A stretch of DNA of 64,000 nucleotides. Source: Blasia pusilla (lineage: Eukaryota > Marchantiophyta > Marchantiopsida > Blasiales). Where the stretch lies: the NCBI GenBank assembly GCA_050084515.1, contig CM114272.1, positions 57,474,001 through 57,538,000 on the forward strand, written 5' to 3'. Every line of letters begins with the position of its first letter. The first letter of the stretch is position 1. Shown in pieces: positions 46,766 to 59,108 of this stretch. Under the pieces are notes generated by a model, which ran no database searches, was not told the origin of the DNA, and saw nothing but the letters and a program-made list of their open reading frames with translations. The position numbers were made by a program, and so were the translations under genes.

Positions 46766-46897
46766 TGTCGTACGCATACACATCGCTATACAACATACAT
46801 CGTTATCACTGAACATACACACAAACATACACAATCACATGCTAACTCATGGTATCCAAACAACGAGACGAGAAGTACCAAAATATCTCCAATCGTC
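46766..46897. mobile_element. Truncated copy of the same LTR
   Basis: Starts TGTCGTACGC and follows the 46,069 LTR in the same direction up to 'accaaaatatctccaat'. It is then replaced by unrelated sequence. Confidence 0.8.
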
Positions 46898-47068
46898 CCC
46901 CTAGCTTAGGTTTATCTAACTCCAGATAGTCATCTATCCCTACCTACCATGACATACATCTCCCCGACGCTAAGAGAAAAAAGATTGGATGCTCACGTGG
47001 CCCCATTGTTAGTCGTCTTTTTTGTCATCCACGTCATAGACACAAGTCATAATCTAAAACTACATACT

Positions 47069-47988
47069 TTATGTACATCTAGGACACATCTATCATCCCC
47101 GAGGAACCCTAGTGAGAGATGGCGTCAAACATGCCATATGCCATCCTCTCGAACATCCATCACAAACTAGCATAATGGCTACACCACGGGCGGAACCACA
47201 CAATATACATCGCAAGCCTGCAAGAAATACTGCTTAGCTCGGATCAACTGTGCCGTCAATGTTAGGAAGGTAACATTGCGCATAATTATGCACATGGTCC
47301 TTCCAAACCATACCATCACATCCCTCCAATAAGAGAACACCAAATGGAAAAATCTCACGCACTCTCAAGATGGTGCGCCCTGCACTCACATCCAACGTCG
47401 TGAGTATTGTGTGCCACAAGTAGATATAGTCTCCCTAATGAAACCTATGGATAGTAGGTTAATAACCACCTCCCGAATAGTCACATGCCTCAACGTATCC
47501 CGGTGTTGCGCAATCACCAAGTTCTCCAACGCCATGGGCATCACTCTCCCAAACAACTCAGCCCTTTGAGAACATGCTTGCATCCATACATCAGGGTCAT
47601 CAAGGTTCAACATCCCACCAACATTTTGACGAATGGCCGTAGGTAAGTCCGGATCTCGGCCATAAAGTAGCAAGTATGTTGAGAAAGGCGTTAAGGATGC
47701 CTACTTACTGAATCTGTATCCCATTGCCAACCACGGCAACTAAAGGTCCCAATCTCCTAGATGACCTCTCTGCAAGCCATACTTACGTAGTCCTCTATTC
47801 ACCGTCTACACAATCCTCTCCTCTAGTCCATCCGCCTTAGGATAATCTCGCGAAGTGGTGCAGTGATCGATCACCGCCTAATCAGACAAGGCCTGAAACT
47901 TCTCATGAAACTCTGTACCCTGGTCTGTCAACATCACAACTGGTGCGTTGTAATGACTCAACACTCGATCTAGGAAGGCATACGCTAC
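47069..47988 (-). pseudogene. Gypsy integrase relic ending in a PHD finger
   Basis: The minus strand shows the integrase core VVMLTDQGTEFHEKF (catalytic Asp), then the catalytic Glu region KADGLEERIV. Downstream it has LLYGRDPDLPTAIRQNVGG, a frame change near 47,400-47,460, and SAGRTILRVREIFPFGVLLL. The same frame then reads a C4HC3 zinc finger (47,209-47,075): CILC, 11 residues, CDGC, SRGWH, MAC, 14 codons, CPRC, with the PHD tryptophan-type context LVCDGCSRGWHMACL. Four TAG stops interrupt the integrase core and TGA-TAG sits before the last Cys pair, so it is dead. Reverse transcriptase and gag are missing on the upstream side. Confidence 0.85.
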
Positions 47989-48520
47989 ATGTGAGTATGG
48001 TATGTCAGCGATGTATGTTGTATGACGATGTGGATTCGCACGACAGCTGTCATGACCATACGGATTATGTCATAGAGTATAGTGTGCTAGTAGAGGCCAT
48101 ACCTTATGTAGGACCGTAGTGGCTAGGTAGAGATGCGGTTTCATACATAGGGTTGGGGGTTACTCAGTTGGGGATGACTTTCCCAGTAGGGCCCGCTCTT
48201 AGGTTGGAGGATATAGTGTGGAGTGCACCCAAAGAATAGTCAGTTCTTTGAGTTAATCCTGTTGCGTTGGGAGTTAGCCTTGGTAGTGAGTAGAGCTCTT
48301 GGCTATGGTGTTTCCCGCAAGCTTCGACCTAGATTCTCCATCGTGGACTGGGTTTGGCTCGATTGTATGTGATTCTATACTTGTTTTATGACACTATGTA
48401 TTTCACGGATTTCAGTTGTGGTACACTTGTGTTTGTGGATGTTCTCGTCTATGTTATGTATGTATGTGAGTATGGTATGTCAGCGATGTATGTTGTATGA
48501 CGATGTGGATTCGCACGACA
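47989..48520. repeat. 57-bp identical direct repeats, 475-bp offset
   Basis: Bases 47,989-48,045 and 48,464-48,520 are identical over 57 positions (atgtgagtatgg...ttcgcacgaca) and end like the TGTCGTGCGC LTR family. Between them 48,048-48,107 is a piece of the Helitron helicase seen at 2.1 kb (TDYVIEYSVLVEA). The origin could be a tandem duplication or a recombination product. Confidence 0.8.
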
Positions 48521-49238
48521 ATTCCTCGAGAGGATTCTAGAATGTGGTATGTGTGGAGATGAGAGACTTGTCACCTTATGGGAGTTAGTCATACTTGAAA
48601 TAGTGGATGGTTTGGCTTATTATTCTCCCAATGATAATGGATTACCCCTATTGGGATAGCAACTCTGCCAAACCCCGTTCTATAGGAGAGTAGAGGATGT
48701 CCGTCAAGTATGGATAGGGGTGGACCACGAGTAGTTGTGTCCGAGTGTCCTTTCCTTAATCCGTATCATGTTAAGATTCTCTTTGTAGATAGGCACTGGT
48801 TCACTAGCTATCTAGTTTATCACTTTCGGAAGGCTTTCATGAACCAAGTTATGCAATCTCTAACTCTGGTGATTCTTCCTATAATCACGTACGGAAGGAC
48901 ATGGGATTGTACTTTATATGTCCTTATATGGCAATGCATGGAAGTAAATAAGCCTGCTCGAATAGGATTTAATACTAGTTGTATTATTTTTCCTTGTGTA
49001 CAAATGTAAAGTAGTTTACAAGGACTTCATAGTTATGATTTTTTGGATTCCATGTTATGAAGAAATGATCGCATCGATAGTACCATTCGTGATTTCTGTC
49101 ATGAGAGAATGGAGGGTTTACATAATAATTATGTACTAGAAAAAGAAAACTTCTTATAGAGTTCGACTTGCATCAACCACGTCTGCTACAGCTAGAAGGT
49201 CCGCCCTTGCTCAAAGAAAGGCTCTCGACACGACAAGG
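48521..49238. other. Intergenic, no feature seen
   Basis: One 99-codon plus frame (48,710-49,009) has no recognisable content. Confidence 0.4.
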
Positions 49239-49640
49239 TGGTCATGAATTTATATCACTGAGTCATATTGATCATCCAATTTATCTTTATGACTAAATTG
49301 TGAAGTATAACCAAATTGTATTTATCGTTGTGAGTTAGTTAAATGACTATATATGACTAAGTCATAGAATACGTTTGAGTCATACCATCACTTTCAATTG
49401 TCAAAATGACTTGAGACGATTGAGTCATAAAATTCTACCAAGTCATATTGATCATCATGATTTGTCTAAATGACTTGAGAAGATTGAGTCACAAGTTTCT
49501 ATCAAGTCATATTGATCACTTTGATTCATATAAATGACTTAATGTGGACAAGTCATCAAATATGATTGAGTTATATTGATGAGTTTGGTATGTTTAAATG
49601 ACTACGCATACATGAGTCATAAAATATGAATTTGAGTCCT
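49239..49640 (+). repeat. ~65-bp tandem array with TGAGTCA motifs
   Basis: About six degenerate units. TGAGTCA occurs at 49,259, 49,377, 49,421, 49,486 and 49,613, usually paired with AAATGACTT, so most units contain an inverted TGACT/AGTCA pair, plus 'aagtcatattgatcat'. TGAGTCA is the core bound by GCN4/AP-1-type bZIP factors; binding here is unproven. Confidence 0.7.
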
Positions 49641-51814
49641 CTATACAAATCTTTTTATATTTTATCTAAATGATAGTGAAAGATTACTCCTTTTTAGATT
49701 TAGAAGACATGACTACTCCCACTTACAAATAATAGAGAGTGAGGTAATATATTCTTCTCTAACATGAGTGTATATGAGAAATTAAGAAGATGCATACATA
49801 ACACAACATATATAAAGTGCAAGGGAAAATACTATATTCATTATTGTATCCATAGAGAGAGATATAGAGGTGATAGTCCACAACACAATCTTGGAAGCCA
49901 TAGGGATCTACCCATAGGTAATTGGGCGATCAAACTCAATTTTCATGCATTTGTGATGAGTAGAAATATTCTTCTCCGGTTCATTCTCTCATAATAATTT
50001 CGTTACAACCTATGAACGTTTCCCCAACATTCAAGATACCCAAAAATCCAATTACTTATCTAAATTTTGCAAAGAAGTTTACTACAAATTTCCATTTCCT
50101 TCCACAACTTATTTCTGGTTATATACGTAAATGGAAAGATTAGAAATCCAAGCGCTCCACAAGGGAGAAAAGTTATAGCGCTACTTCAATCTTGATCTCC
50201 ATCCATTGAGCATTCCCCTCTTCCACGCTTTCTCTGCAAAGGCCATAAAGGCTGAAACACTATTATGAATCCCATTACCAGGTTATCAGGGAAATAGGAA
50301 CCTCAAGCATATCACATGTTGCAGTTTCCAAGAATAAAGCAAGAACTCTATGCTATAATCAACACTAACCACTCTTTGGATAGATTTCCACTTGCCACAT
50401 TCACATGTATGCAAGAACCAATCAATAACAAATGCAATGAAAATGATCACCTCCCTTTCCACCTCCTGCCACGTTTAATCACTTTTAGAGAATAAGAATT
50501 CTAAAGCAGGACAAGGCTCTTGGAACAAAACCTTCAATATATCACAAGATTATGGATCTCCCTTCCACGTGGTAACTTCCCTGTGTTCTTCAGGCCATTT
50601 GTACTTCAAAAAAGGAGATGAGAAATTTATAATATAAGTAGTTAGTATTCATATAACCTTGAAAATATAAAAAACAAAAAAAAATCTGCAAAGACAAGGC
50701 ACTCACTCTAGCGTGCATGCACAACATCAAATTGCAGCTTATTGAGGGACAATATTTACTTATGCAGACAATGATAAAAAAATAACCAGTCCACATTTTG
50801 TATTGCTAGTAGCACAAGGACATGAAGACCACAAAGCCACAATGGAAAAAATTGCCCAAGACTCATGCAAAATAATGTCACTAGACTAGAAGAAGGTGTT
50901 CGCTGGTTGATGTCTTCAAACGCTTTAATGACTAATCACACTTGGTGTCATTTTGAAAAGATAAAAAATCTAGTGACATTTTGTAGAAAAAGTACCACGC
51001 ACAATTATTCATTGTGGATATTTGATTATCTTATGTACTTCATACAAAAGGTAAAATAAAATAATCAACCACACGAAAAGAAAGCAACTTAATTTCAAGT
51101 GCACGCACAAGGTTTGATGCTCAAATATTTGCATCCTAGATTAGGAAACTTCACACACTAACCAGTGGAAACGCAAATTCCAATTTTCCCCATCTTTGTC
51201 TCTTTCCTAAATTGGGTGGACAAGAAGAAAAATCCGAATATAGTGCAAAGAAGATGGTGGTTCTAGAGGTAGAGCCGGTGACTAAATACTAGCAAATATA
51301 GGTCCCCTCTATCGCTGGAAAGTAGCGAACAATTGACTTGTTCCCAATCACAAACCAAAAAGTTCCTAAAACCAATCCTTCTGCCGAAGTTGCAACCACT
51401 TGAGCCACCTCAGGCGGTATCATGCAAAAAATACATCAACTTGTCGTTGCAGTGCGCCGCTATGCATGTCTTTGATTGTCTATAAATCAATGCAGAAACT
51501 AATTTTGCATAGAAACTATTCCGTGTAAGATCCTAAATGTTGTTTTCACATCATTGTTTCCATGTCAATTTAGTCGATGTTGAATTGCTCACGGGCTTTT
51601 GTATGAGCAAGGTGACTACGTCGGGCATCTCTCTCTCTCCCTCTACAACGTCCAACGAGTTTACGACATGCGCTACTTAATGAGTATAGTCTCTATAGAA
51701 ACCCTAAACACTCACAACAAAACAACACGGAGGAAGCCATGACCCTACTTAAGAGCATATGCCAATAAATCTATAAATTGTTATACCATAAATTTTCAAC
51801 ACATTGAGTAGCCG
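49641..51814. other. Intergenic, no feature seen
   Basis: AT-rich DNA with short frames only; a possible microdeletion-rich region without recognisable genes, RNA genes or transposon motifs. Confidence 0.45.
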
Positions 51815-53310
51815 TGATTCATTGCCCAAAACTGATGCACTCGTCAGTATTATCTATTGGGGATCCCAATCAAGTAAAGTAGATGATGTGGTGAAGAGTT
51901 TCTTGTTTGAAAGAGAGCAAGAGCATATGCTCATATTGCTAAGCTAGTCACACCAGAAAAGTTCAATTCAACCAGTAACCTTGATTCATTGCCCAAAGCT
52001 ACTACACCAGTAAGTTAAACATGATTGGGGATCCCAATCAGGTATAGTACATGGCCGGTGTGGTGAAGAGTTCAGCACCAGCCATCACCAGGAAATGGGG
52101 TATATGAGCACAAGGCAATGTCATGGCAGTAATGAGTACAGTCTCTCTCTGTCTAATGTTGAACTCACCAGACTGACTACATAGTCTCTTGCAAAAAAAT
52201 CACAACACAACACTATCACGTCTTTTAGGATAGATCGGTGGGATCTAATAGAGCGCCTTCATGAGTAGTGGAGGACACGCCCAGTAGGTCGAGGGTGACC
52301 TGCTAAGGCCCTTGGAAACCTGAGATAGCAGGTTTCCCCTTCGTTTCGGCTCATTTGGAGCCATATTGAGGAACTTACTATTTTAGGTAAGTACCATTTT
52401 GAGTATATGATCGACTTACTATTTTTTGTAAGTGGCCCTTGACCTCCTACATCAGGTCAAGAGCCAAGGAGGTGACTTGGAAGAATAGGTTACCATGGAG
52501 AGAGCTTGGGAGAGGAGAGGGGTATACCTCAAGGAGAGAGAGCTTGAGAGATCATTCTCTCTTTGTTGAACCTCTTGGCATGAGGCGGCGGAGCTATGGT
52601 ACCTTGCCTTGTGAGTGTAACCCAAGCCTCTCATTAGGAGAGTGGGTTTGGTTTGACATGAGAGAGAGTGCATACCTTTGAGAGCTATGGTGTGAGATAG
52701 TGGAGAGAGAGATTGGATCTTACTTTATTGGAGATATTTTGGTTCTTCTTGTCTCGTTGTTTGGATGCCATGAGTTAGCATGGGATCATGCGTGTTTGTG
52801 TGTGTTTTCGGTGACAGCGATGTATGTTGTGTAGCGATGTGTATGCGCACGATAACACAGAGCAAGAGCACATGATGATATTGCTAAGTTGGTCACACTA
52901 GAGTTGTTCAATATATCCATCATATGCTAATATTGCTAAGATGGAAACACCAGAAACCCTCAACACCATCAACATTTTGGATTCACAAAACTAAACCTCA
53001 TGCAGTGGTTAGTATGGATTGTTAGGGATCCCAATCAGAAAAGTAGATGGTGCATGTGCTCAAGAGTTCTGCACCGCCCATCACTAAGGCGTGGGATCTA
53101 TGGTCACAAGGCAACATGACGCACTACTTATTGAGTAGAGTTTCTTCCTATCTTATGATGAACTCACCAGACTCACTACTTGCTCTCTTCCACACTGAGC
53201 ATAAGCATATGCTCATGTTGCTAATCAGGTCACACCAAAGTTTTTCAACGCATTCACTAGCCTTGATTCATTGCCCAAACTTGCTGTAGTGTTAAGTAAT
53301 ATCTACATTA
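51815..53310 (+). repeat. Diverged tandem units split by an LTR
   Basis: Motifs recur in order. 'ttgattcattgcccaaa' lies at 51,815, 51,981 and 53,263; 'ggatcccaatca' at 51,860, 52,029 and 53,027; 'gtgaagagtt/tcaagagttc' follows each; and 'gagcatatgctc' or 'agcatatgctc' lies at 51,921 and 53,203. The family was interrupted by the LTR at 52,214. Confidence 0.7.
52214..52853. mobile_element. Solo LTR, inverted relative to 46.07 kb
   Basis: Reverse complement of the 46,069 LTR, 640 bases long without the expanded microsatellite. AACAC flanks it at 52,209-52,213 and 52,854-52,858, a plausible 5-bp target duplication. No internal region is present, so it is a solo LTR. Confidence 0.8.
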
Positions 53311-53341
53311 GAACATCATAACAACTTACATGAAGCCATGA

Positions 53342-53625
<284 letters not shown>

Positions 53626-55379
53626 GCCAATCGTAGTAAATGTTGTGCATATCCACTCCTTTGCTGGAAATCAAACTTATGGCCCGAGCTATTTGCGTAG
53701 CGTCTCCTTGTTCCTCCTTCAGCTTGGAGATGTTACGCAAATAGATATTTATCAATAAATAAATATTTTTCTCCCTTGGTTTCTGGAGTGAATTGCACCT
53801 CCGCCAGTGCAACTATTCCGACACTCCACTCAGCCCACCATTCGGATGATTTAGATGCTCGAGGTTTTTGACTTCATCACTTGCAAGAACCAGTCAAATT
53901 GGGCGACAAAGTGCTCTCACTACAATCCTCACTCCTCTCCCATTCCCCGACTAGAGGCCAATTTAGCGCGAGCGGCGGTTGAGAGAGAGAGAGTACCGCA
54001 AAAAGGGAGTAGTCCATCAACTTTTTTTGAAAAAAGTGCTTGCAATTTTGGACGCTTGTTGATTGCCCATGTAGGAAGTTCCTTAGAATAAGGATCAATC
54101 CACCCCGAAACTCGAATTAGGATCAACCCACCCGCGAATGCTATTCCCAACTTGTTTGCTCCCCATCTCTCATCGAGTCATCTGACGACAATGTCCGTAC
54201 TTCGCGCATAATTCTACCCTTATCCTTGTCCACATATGGAACTCCTCTCACACGTCCCACTCTACCGCCACTAACATGCTTCATTGACCTAGAATAGTGA
54301 GCAAATTTGAGCAGATATACTGGAAAATGCAGAGAAAACGCACAAGTCTAGATGCATGGAACACAAGTGACGACGCTCCAATAAATTTGAGCACCGCCTC
54401 TATCGTAGAGCTACACCATCATTAGAGAAGAGCTTGTTTTGTTGATTGAGAAGGGTATACTGCTGAGTGTTGCACCCCATTCTCGAGTGTCGTGCCATTT
54501 GTAGCGTTTAGTGCTGTCAATGCTGCACCGTACCGCTGGACCCTCACCGCACATCAAGAAAATTTGAGCATCATCAATATTTGAGCATCATCAGTACTAG
54601 GGGAGTACAATGTGCTATTTGGAGGAGTTTGTCTTTACGGCCAAGTTGGGGTCGAGATTTGCAATTATTGAGGAGCAACATCGACATTGTTCACATTATC
54701 CATTATGGTCTTTTGCCTACACGTGTGAGGGAATTCCGGATATTGGGCAATTATTTGGGATATTGAGTTTTGTGCAGATGCTGAGAGTATCGTTGATGTA
54801 TGGGTTTAGGAGACATAGACCAGTGTGGGATGTCCAAAGTTGAGAGTATGTCATATCGATGAGATGATAGGATAATAGCCGATTTGTAGTACCACACCGC
54901 TTGTTGCCGCACATCACACATCTTAGTGAGAGAGTGTAGATTGAGTGCCGCATGTTTAGTTTCAGTGAGTGAGTGAGTACTTGCGAGATTGACAGTGATC
55001 GTGTGAGAGGGGCACGAGGGTCATCACGTCATCCTTTCAGGACTTTGAGAGGCGAGGTGGTGGACTTGAGAGTAGCTCTAGAGGTTTTACGCGGAGTGGC
55101 ACAAGGTTCCGAGGGTCTCCACGTCAAGGACTGCCTCGACTTCCTTCTGTATCGTCTACAGAGGAGGGAGAGAGTGTAGAGATGTTTGTTAGGGCATCAC
55201 CGCACAAATTGAGTGGTCTTACTAGTTGGGCGTACAAGATGGACGACCAGGGTAGAAGATTGCGTAGGTTTACGGATGCTATAGGCACCATAGAGTTGCA
55301 CGATTTTTTTTGGAGAGTCTAAGAGTTAGTATGATTCACAGCGGGCTAGGAAGTCTAGAGAGTTCAACCTATTTACAAC
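53626..55379. other. Intergenic; possible gag 5' region
   Basis: Nothing certain. Plus-strand frames at 54,581-54,843 and 54,973-55,179 might belong to the retroelement that follows, but carry no motif. Confidence 0.35.
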
Positions 55380-57352
55380 ATGGAACATAATATTCCAACA
55401 TTTAGAGGGGGCACCAATGGACATTACCATGATTTCTCTCACCGATATGCCCACGAGATTGAGGCATGGAGACTCTACTATGACCCACATTATGTGTCAT
55501 GGACTGAGCCATTTCTTGATCAGGAGGAGTCAAGAGAGGCTTCTTCCTCTTCCACCAGTGATGTTTTAGTAGGGGTAACTGGCATTGGAGCAGTTGCACT
55601 GTCTAGTCGCGTTTGTCCCCGGTTCAACCCCATGGTTGAGTTCTTTGCTGAGTTGAGGATGAACTACCAGGGGATACGGACTGAGAAGTTGTGGAGCATC
55701 CACGACTTCTACAGATACCTAGGTGAGAGTTTGTGTTAGGCCTACACTGGCTCGCACCAATTAATTAGCGTCACTTAGGGGGTGACAGAGTCCCCGGCTA
55801 TTCAGCCATGGTACGCGATGTTGGACCGACCCTACGGACATTAGTGCGAAGGAGGTGATTCTTATGAGTTCCTCACCTACGATGAGAAATGTTTTTACTG
55901 CCGCCGAGAACATTGAGCACAACATGGCGGAGGAGAGCGTAGCCACCATGGGTTCTAGGCAAGAGCAATCACCATTTCCTGCACCACCAATGCAGCAACA
56001 TGGATTTTGAGATAGGTATATGGCACCACAAGCTAAGGGAGGATATCGGAAGGTCGTGCCATAGAGACCTGCCCCTTTATATGAGGCTTAGCAGCAGCCG
56101 CCTGCGATTGTTTGTTGGGCATATGGTGAAGCCCATCACCAACGCGATTGCACTCGTCAAGGTCACGGATGCATGTCTTGGCATGGAGGAGGAGAATATA
56201 CCAGAAGTTTATTTGTGTGAATATTGTCAGAGGTACGCTCACACACACGCCAGGTGTTTCAACCTACACCCTGAGGTACGTCCGGACCGAGGGCCAGAGA
56301 GGGCACTAGAGCGAGTTGCCGGTCCGGATGGGCCTAGAGGTCGTGCACTAGGTGGTCTTGTTGGAGGACGAGGAGCTGGATTTTTCCAAGGGGGTGGTGG
56401 AGTTGCCCGTGGAGGAGGTAGAGTCCCACCACCTAGACGCGTCGAGGAAGACGTCGGGCGTGAGGCTAGGATGGCTCCTCATAAACAATAGCTATAGCAG
56501 CACATTGTCACTATGGCATTGAGGTTACAAAATTCCGGATCCGTGGCATTGACATCTTATGGAGCAGCCGAAGATATGGAGGATCCTAGTTGGATGTGTG
56601 CGATTGTCCACTTGGAGACAGCGGTTGTTGTTAGACGTGGAGCCACCGCGGAGTTGGATCCACATAGGGAGGAAGCCAGGAAATGCATCTGGCTTCCTCA
56701 ATCTTTCACGTTTTTTGAGGCGATGAGGATCCCATCGATGGGTCTTGATCAGAGTTCCCAGAGAGTTGATGTTGTTGGTGTACAAGCACGGAGGGCGATG
56801 GGAGAAGTGAGTATGACAACTCCTATTTCTGATGCTCGGGAGGAGCATGTGTTGAGTACGATGTTGGGGGCGGCCACGATGGTATGATGTGCTCTTCTAT
56901 TTTCTGCTTCCGATGTTATGACATTGGGAGGTACGCCCGCCGAGGTTTTTCGGATGCCCGCTACGCTATGTGAGCGTGGAGATGATGTTCCTAAATCAAA
57001 ATCAGAGATGATTGCAAAGGAGGTGATGGACATGTCCTTGGAGCCGATGCTTGGGTCGTCTATCTCATATTCATGGGAGGTTGCGGCTGCTAGGATGGCG
57101 GAGATGCACGCTAGACCTGCGATAGAGCGCGCCATGGTTGCGCCTGGTGTTGTGTTGCTGAATAATCGGGAGAGAGATCTTCCAATTGGTGAGTCCAAGA
57201 GATACATTATTTTGTCCGCATCGTGTCTTGTTAGATTCAGGATCGCGACCCCTGATGTTGTGGAAAGCGGCATTTATAGGGTTGGGCCTAACAAGGGCCG
57301 GCGTGGAGCGTTGTCCATTCCGGATACATACATCCTTGGGTGTAGTGAGTAA
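55380..57352 (+). pseudogene. Retroelement gag-like region with CCHC knuckle
   Basis: Successive plus-strand frames (55380-55739, 56000-56491, 56513-56887, 56918-57352) are open for 119-163 codons each and interrupted by single stops or frame changes. At 56,216-56,257 is a perfect CCHC zinc knuckle, CEYCQRYAHTHARC (C-x2-C-x4-H-x4-C), the nucleic-acid-binding motif of LTR-retroelement gag. It is followed by a Gly/Arg-rich segment (GGRGAGFFQGGGG, VARGGGRVPPPRR) that would also bind RNA. The remaining parts (e.g. ESKRYIILSASCLVRFRIAT) are not recognisable as protease or polymerase. It is probably an internal region of a Gypsy-type element. Confidence 0.6.
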
Positions 57353-58900
57353 CTAACACTCTTACACCCTCCTCTAGACATTGCCACATGACGGATGTGG
57401 TATCCAATGGTGTCAATATCTCCACTTGAAATCATGACTCAACGCTTGCCTCACGAGATCATTTGCACTCCTCTGCAAATCAAGGTCTGTACCCCAAAAT
57501 GGTGAAGAGGTCTAAAACACATGGGAAGAGACACTCATCATGACATGTGTCATCATGGGACTACTAGCTTTTGAGATGTCTTCCACATGTGCGCTCCCCT
57601 CCAACAACTCTTTTGGCTAGCTAACACGATCTATGAATGGTACCAACGTGGTCATTGTATCGTCATGTGGTTGATCATCTTTTCCCATAAACTACACAAG
57701 TAATTGCCTCATTTAGCCATCACCTCATCGCCACCCTGGTCCATAGGCAATCCTTATGAATGTAACATCATACTCCCTACCAACACATTGTACGACTCAA
57801 CTAGTGTCATAATCGTATGTGTATGCATCATAGCACTATTTGTTGCATGCTCTAATTGGACTCTTACAACTATATCCTGTCGAGTCATAAACTGCTTAGA
57901 TGACACGTCCCTATTAGAGGTTTTTCTCTGAAAGGTACAAGGCTCAATAGGCTTTTTGTAACTCCAATGATAAATACTTTGCCTTCCCTAACATCAAGGG
58001 CACACTCTCGAATCAAGTAGGATGCATTATGGGTGATATATTATACCTATCAAGCTTACTAAGCAAAACATTCCAACGTGGTAGTCCAAAAACACCACAC
58101 CTAGTATCACCTTGGCTTGCTCTATCGTTAGTCTAGTTGGCATATCCTCTAACTTAGCCACCATAGCATGCCCTGGCTTATCAGGGGAGGCCTCGAGCAG
58201 CTACTTTTTGGGCAAGTCCCCCACCTCCAAATAAGAGGCAATCACCTCTCCATGCTCGCACATTGTGGCAACCAAACTGGAATCCCTCCGTTGCTCTAAC
58301 TCCCATCACCGCCAAGTTTATGGCTGAAAAAGATATAGTCTAGCTTCCGCTAATGGACATCTCTAAGAACGTGGTCAACATTGGCTCTACCTAAGCCAAT
58401 CTAAAAGTGGTCTCTCCAATTCCTCTTACGTCAACGTTCATGTCCCACTTGTGGGAAGTGTTGTTCAGCTATGAATCATCAATGTTGTATGAAGTTCCTT
58501 CAACAACGTAAAAGAGTGTGGAACCCTGGCTTTTCACCCATCAGTCTCTTCCTATGATTTGATCTCAACCCTACCTCTCTACCTCTTGGTCACTCTCAAA
58601 GCACCCTCAATCACCACCGCAACAACCTCTACTTGAGCCGCACTACATGTACATAAAGCCCATGCCAGAGAAATCCTCTCCCCTATCCTGATAAGATGTG
58701 GAGGCACCTCGCATAGTAGATGCTCTCGAGTCCTGCTCCATCCCTGACTATGTCATCATTGTAGTCGCAATCCTTTGCTCCAATTGATCGATGTGAGTAA
58801 AGGTGTCGCTTCCAATGCATGCCTCCATCTCCTCTAGCAGGTTGTGGACCTCTACAACCACAACCAAAAACTCTTTGACCTCCATCAATGCGATCGCCGC
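57353..58900. other. Decayed element DNA, no frame intact
   Basis: Minus-strand translation is scattered with stops. Given the knuckle at 58.95 kb it may be the remainder of a minus-strand element, but no further motif was identified. Confidence 0.35.
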
Positions 58901-59010
58901 CAGGCCCTTGGCCTACCTCTAGACATCCCTCTCAACGAAGATCAAAACATCCATCTTTGGTGTGACCATATAAGTGACAATGGTTACACTCCAATTGTGG
59001 TAGGGCCATC
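58901..59010 (-). pseudogene. Second gag CCHC zinc-knuckle relic
   Basis: The minus strand at 58,988-58,947 reads CNHCHLYGHTKDGC followed by FDLR and a stop. It is a correct C-x2-C-x4-H-x4-C knuckle that resembles the plus-strand one at 56.2 kb. The two gag relics point away from each other, as in two insertions of related elements. Confidence 0.65.
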
Positions 59011-59108
59011 ATAGGTGGCTCTTGAGCAATCGGAGGCGCCTCAACCCTCTACCGTGTTGTGGGTAAGCCCTCTACCTATGGGATCCATCACACATCCAAT
59101 AGGCCAAT

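Noticed and set aside
58440-58500. Cysteine-rich phrase CPTCGKCCSAMNHQCC as a zinc knuckle on the plus strand
   Set aside because: Spacing does not fit CCHC and the surrounding frame is full of stops; the real knuckle is on the minus strand at 58.95 kb.
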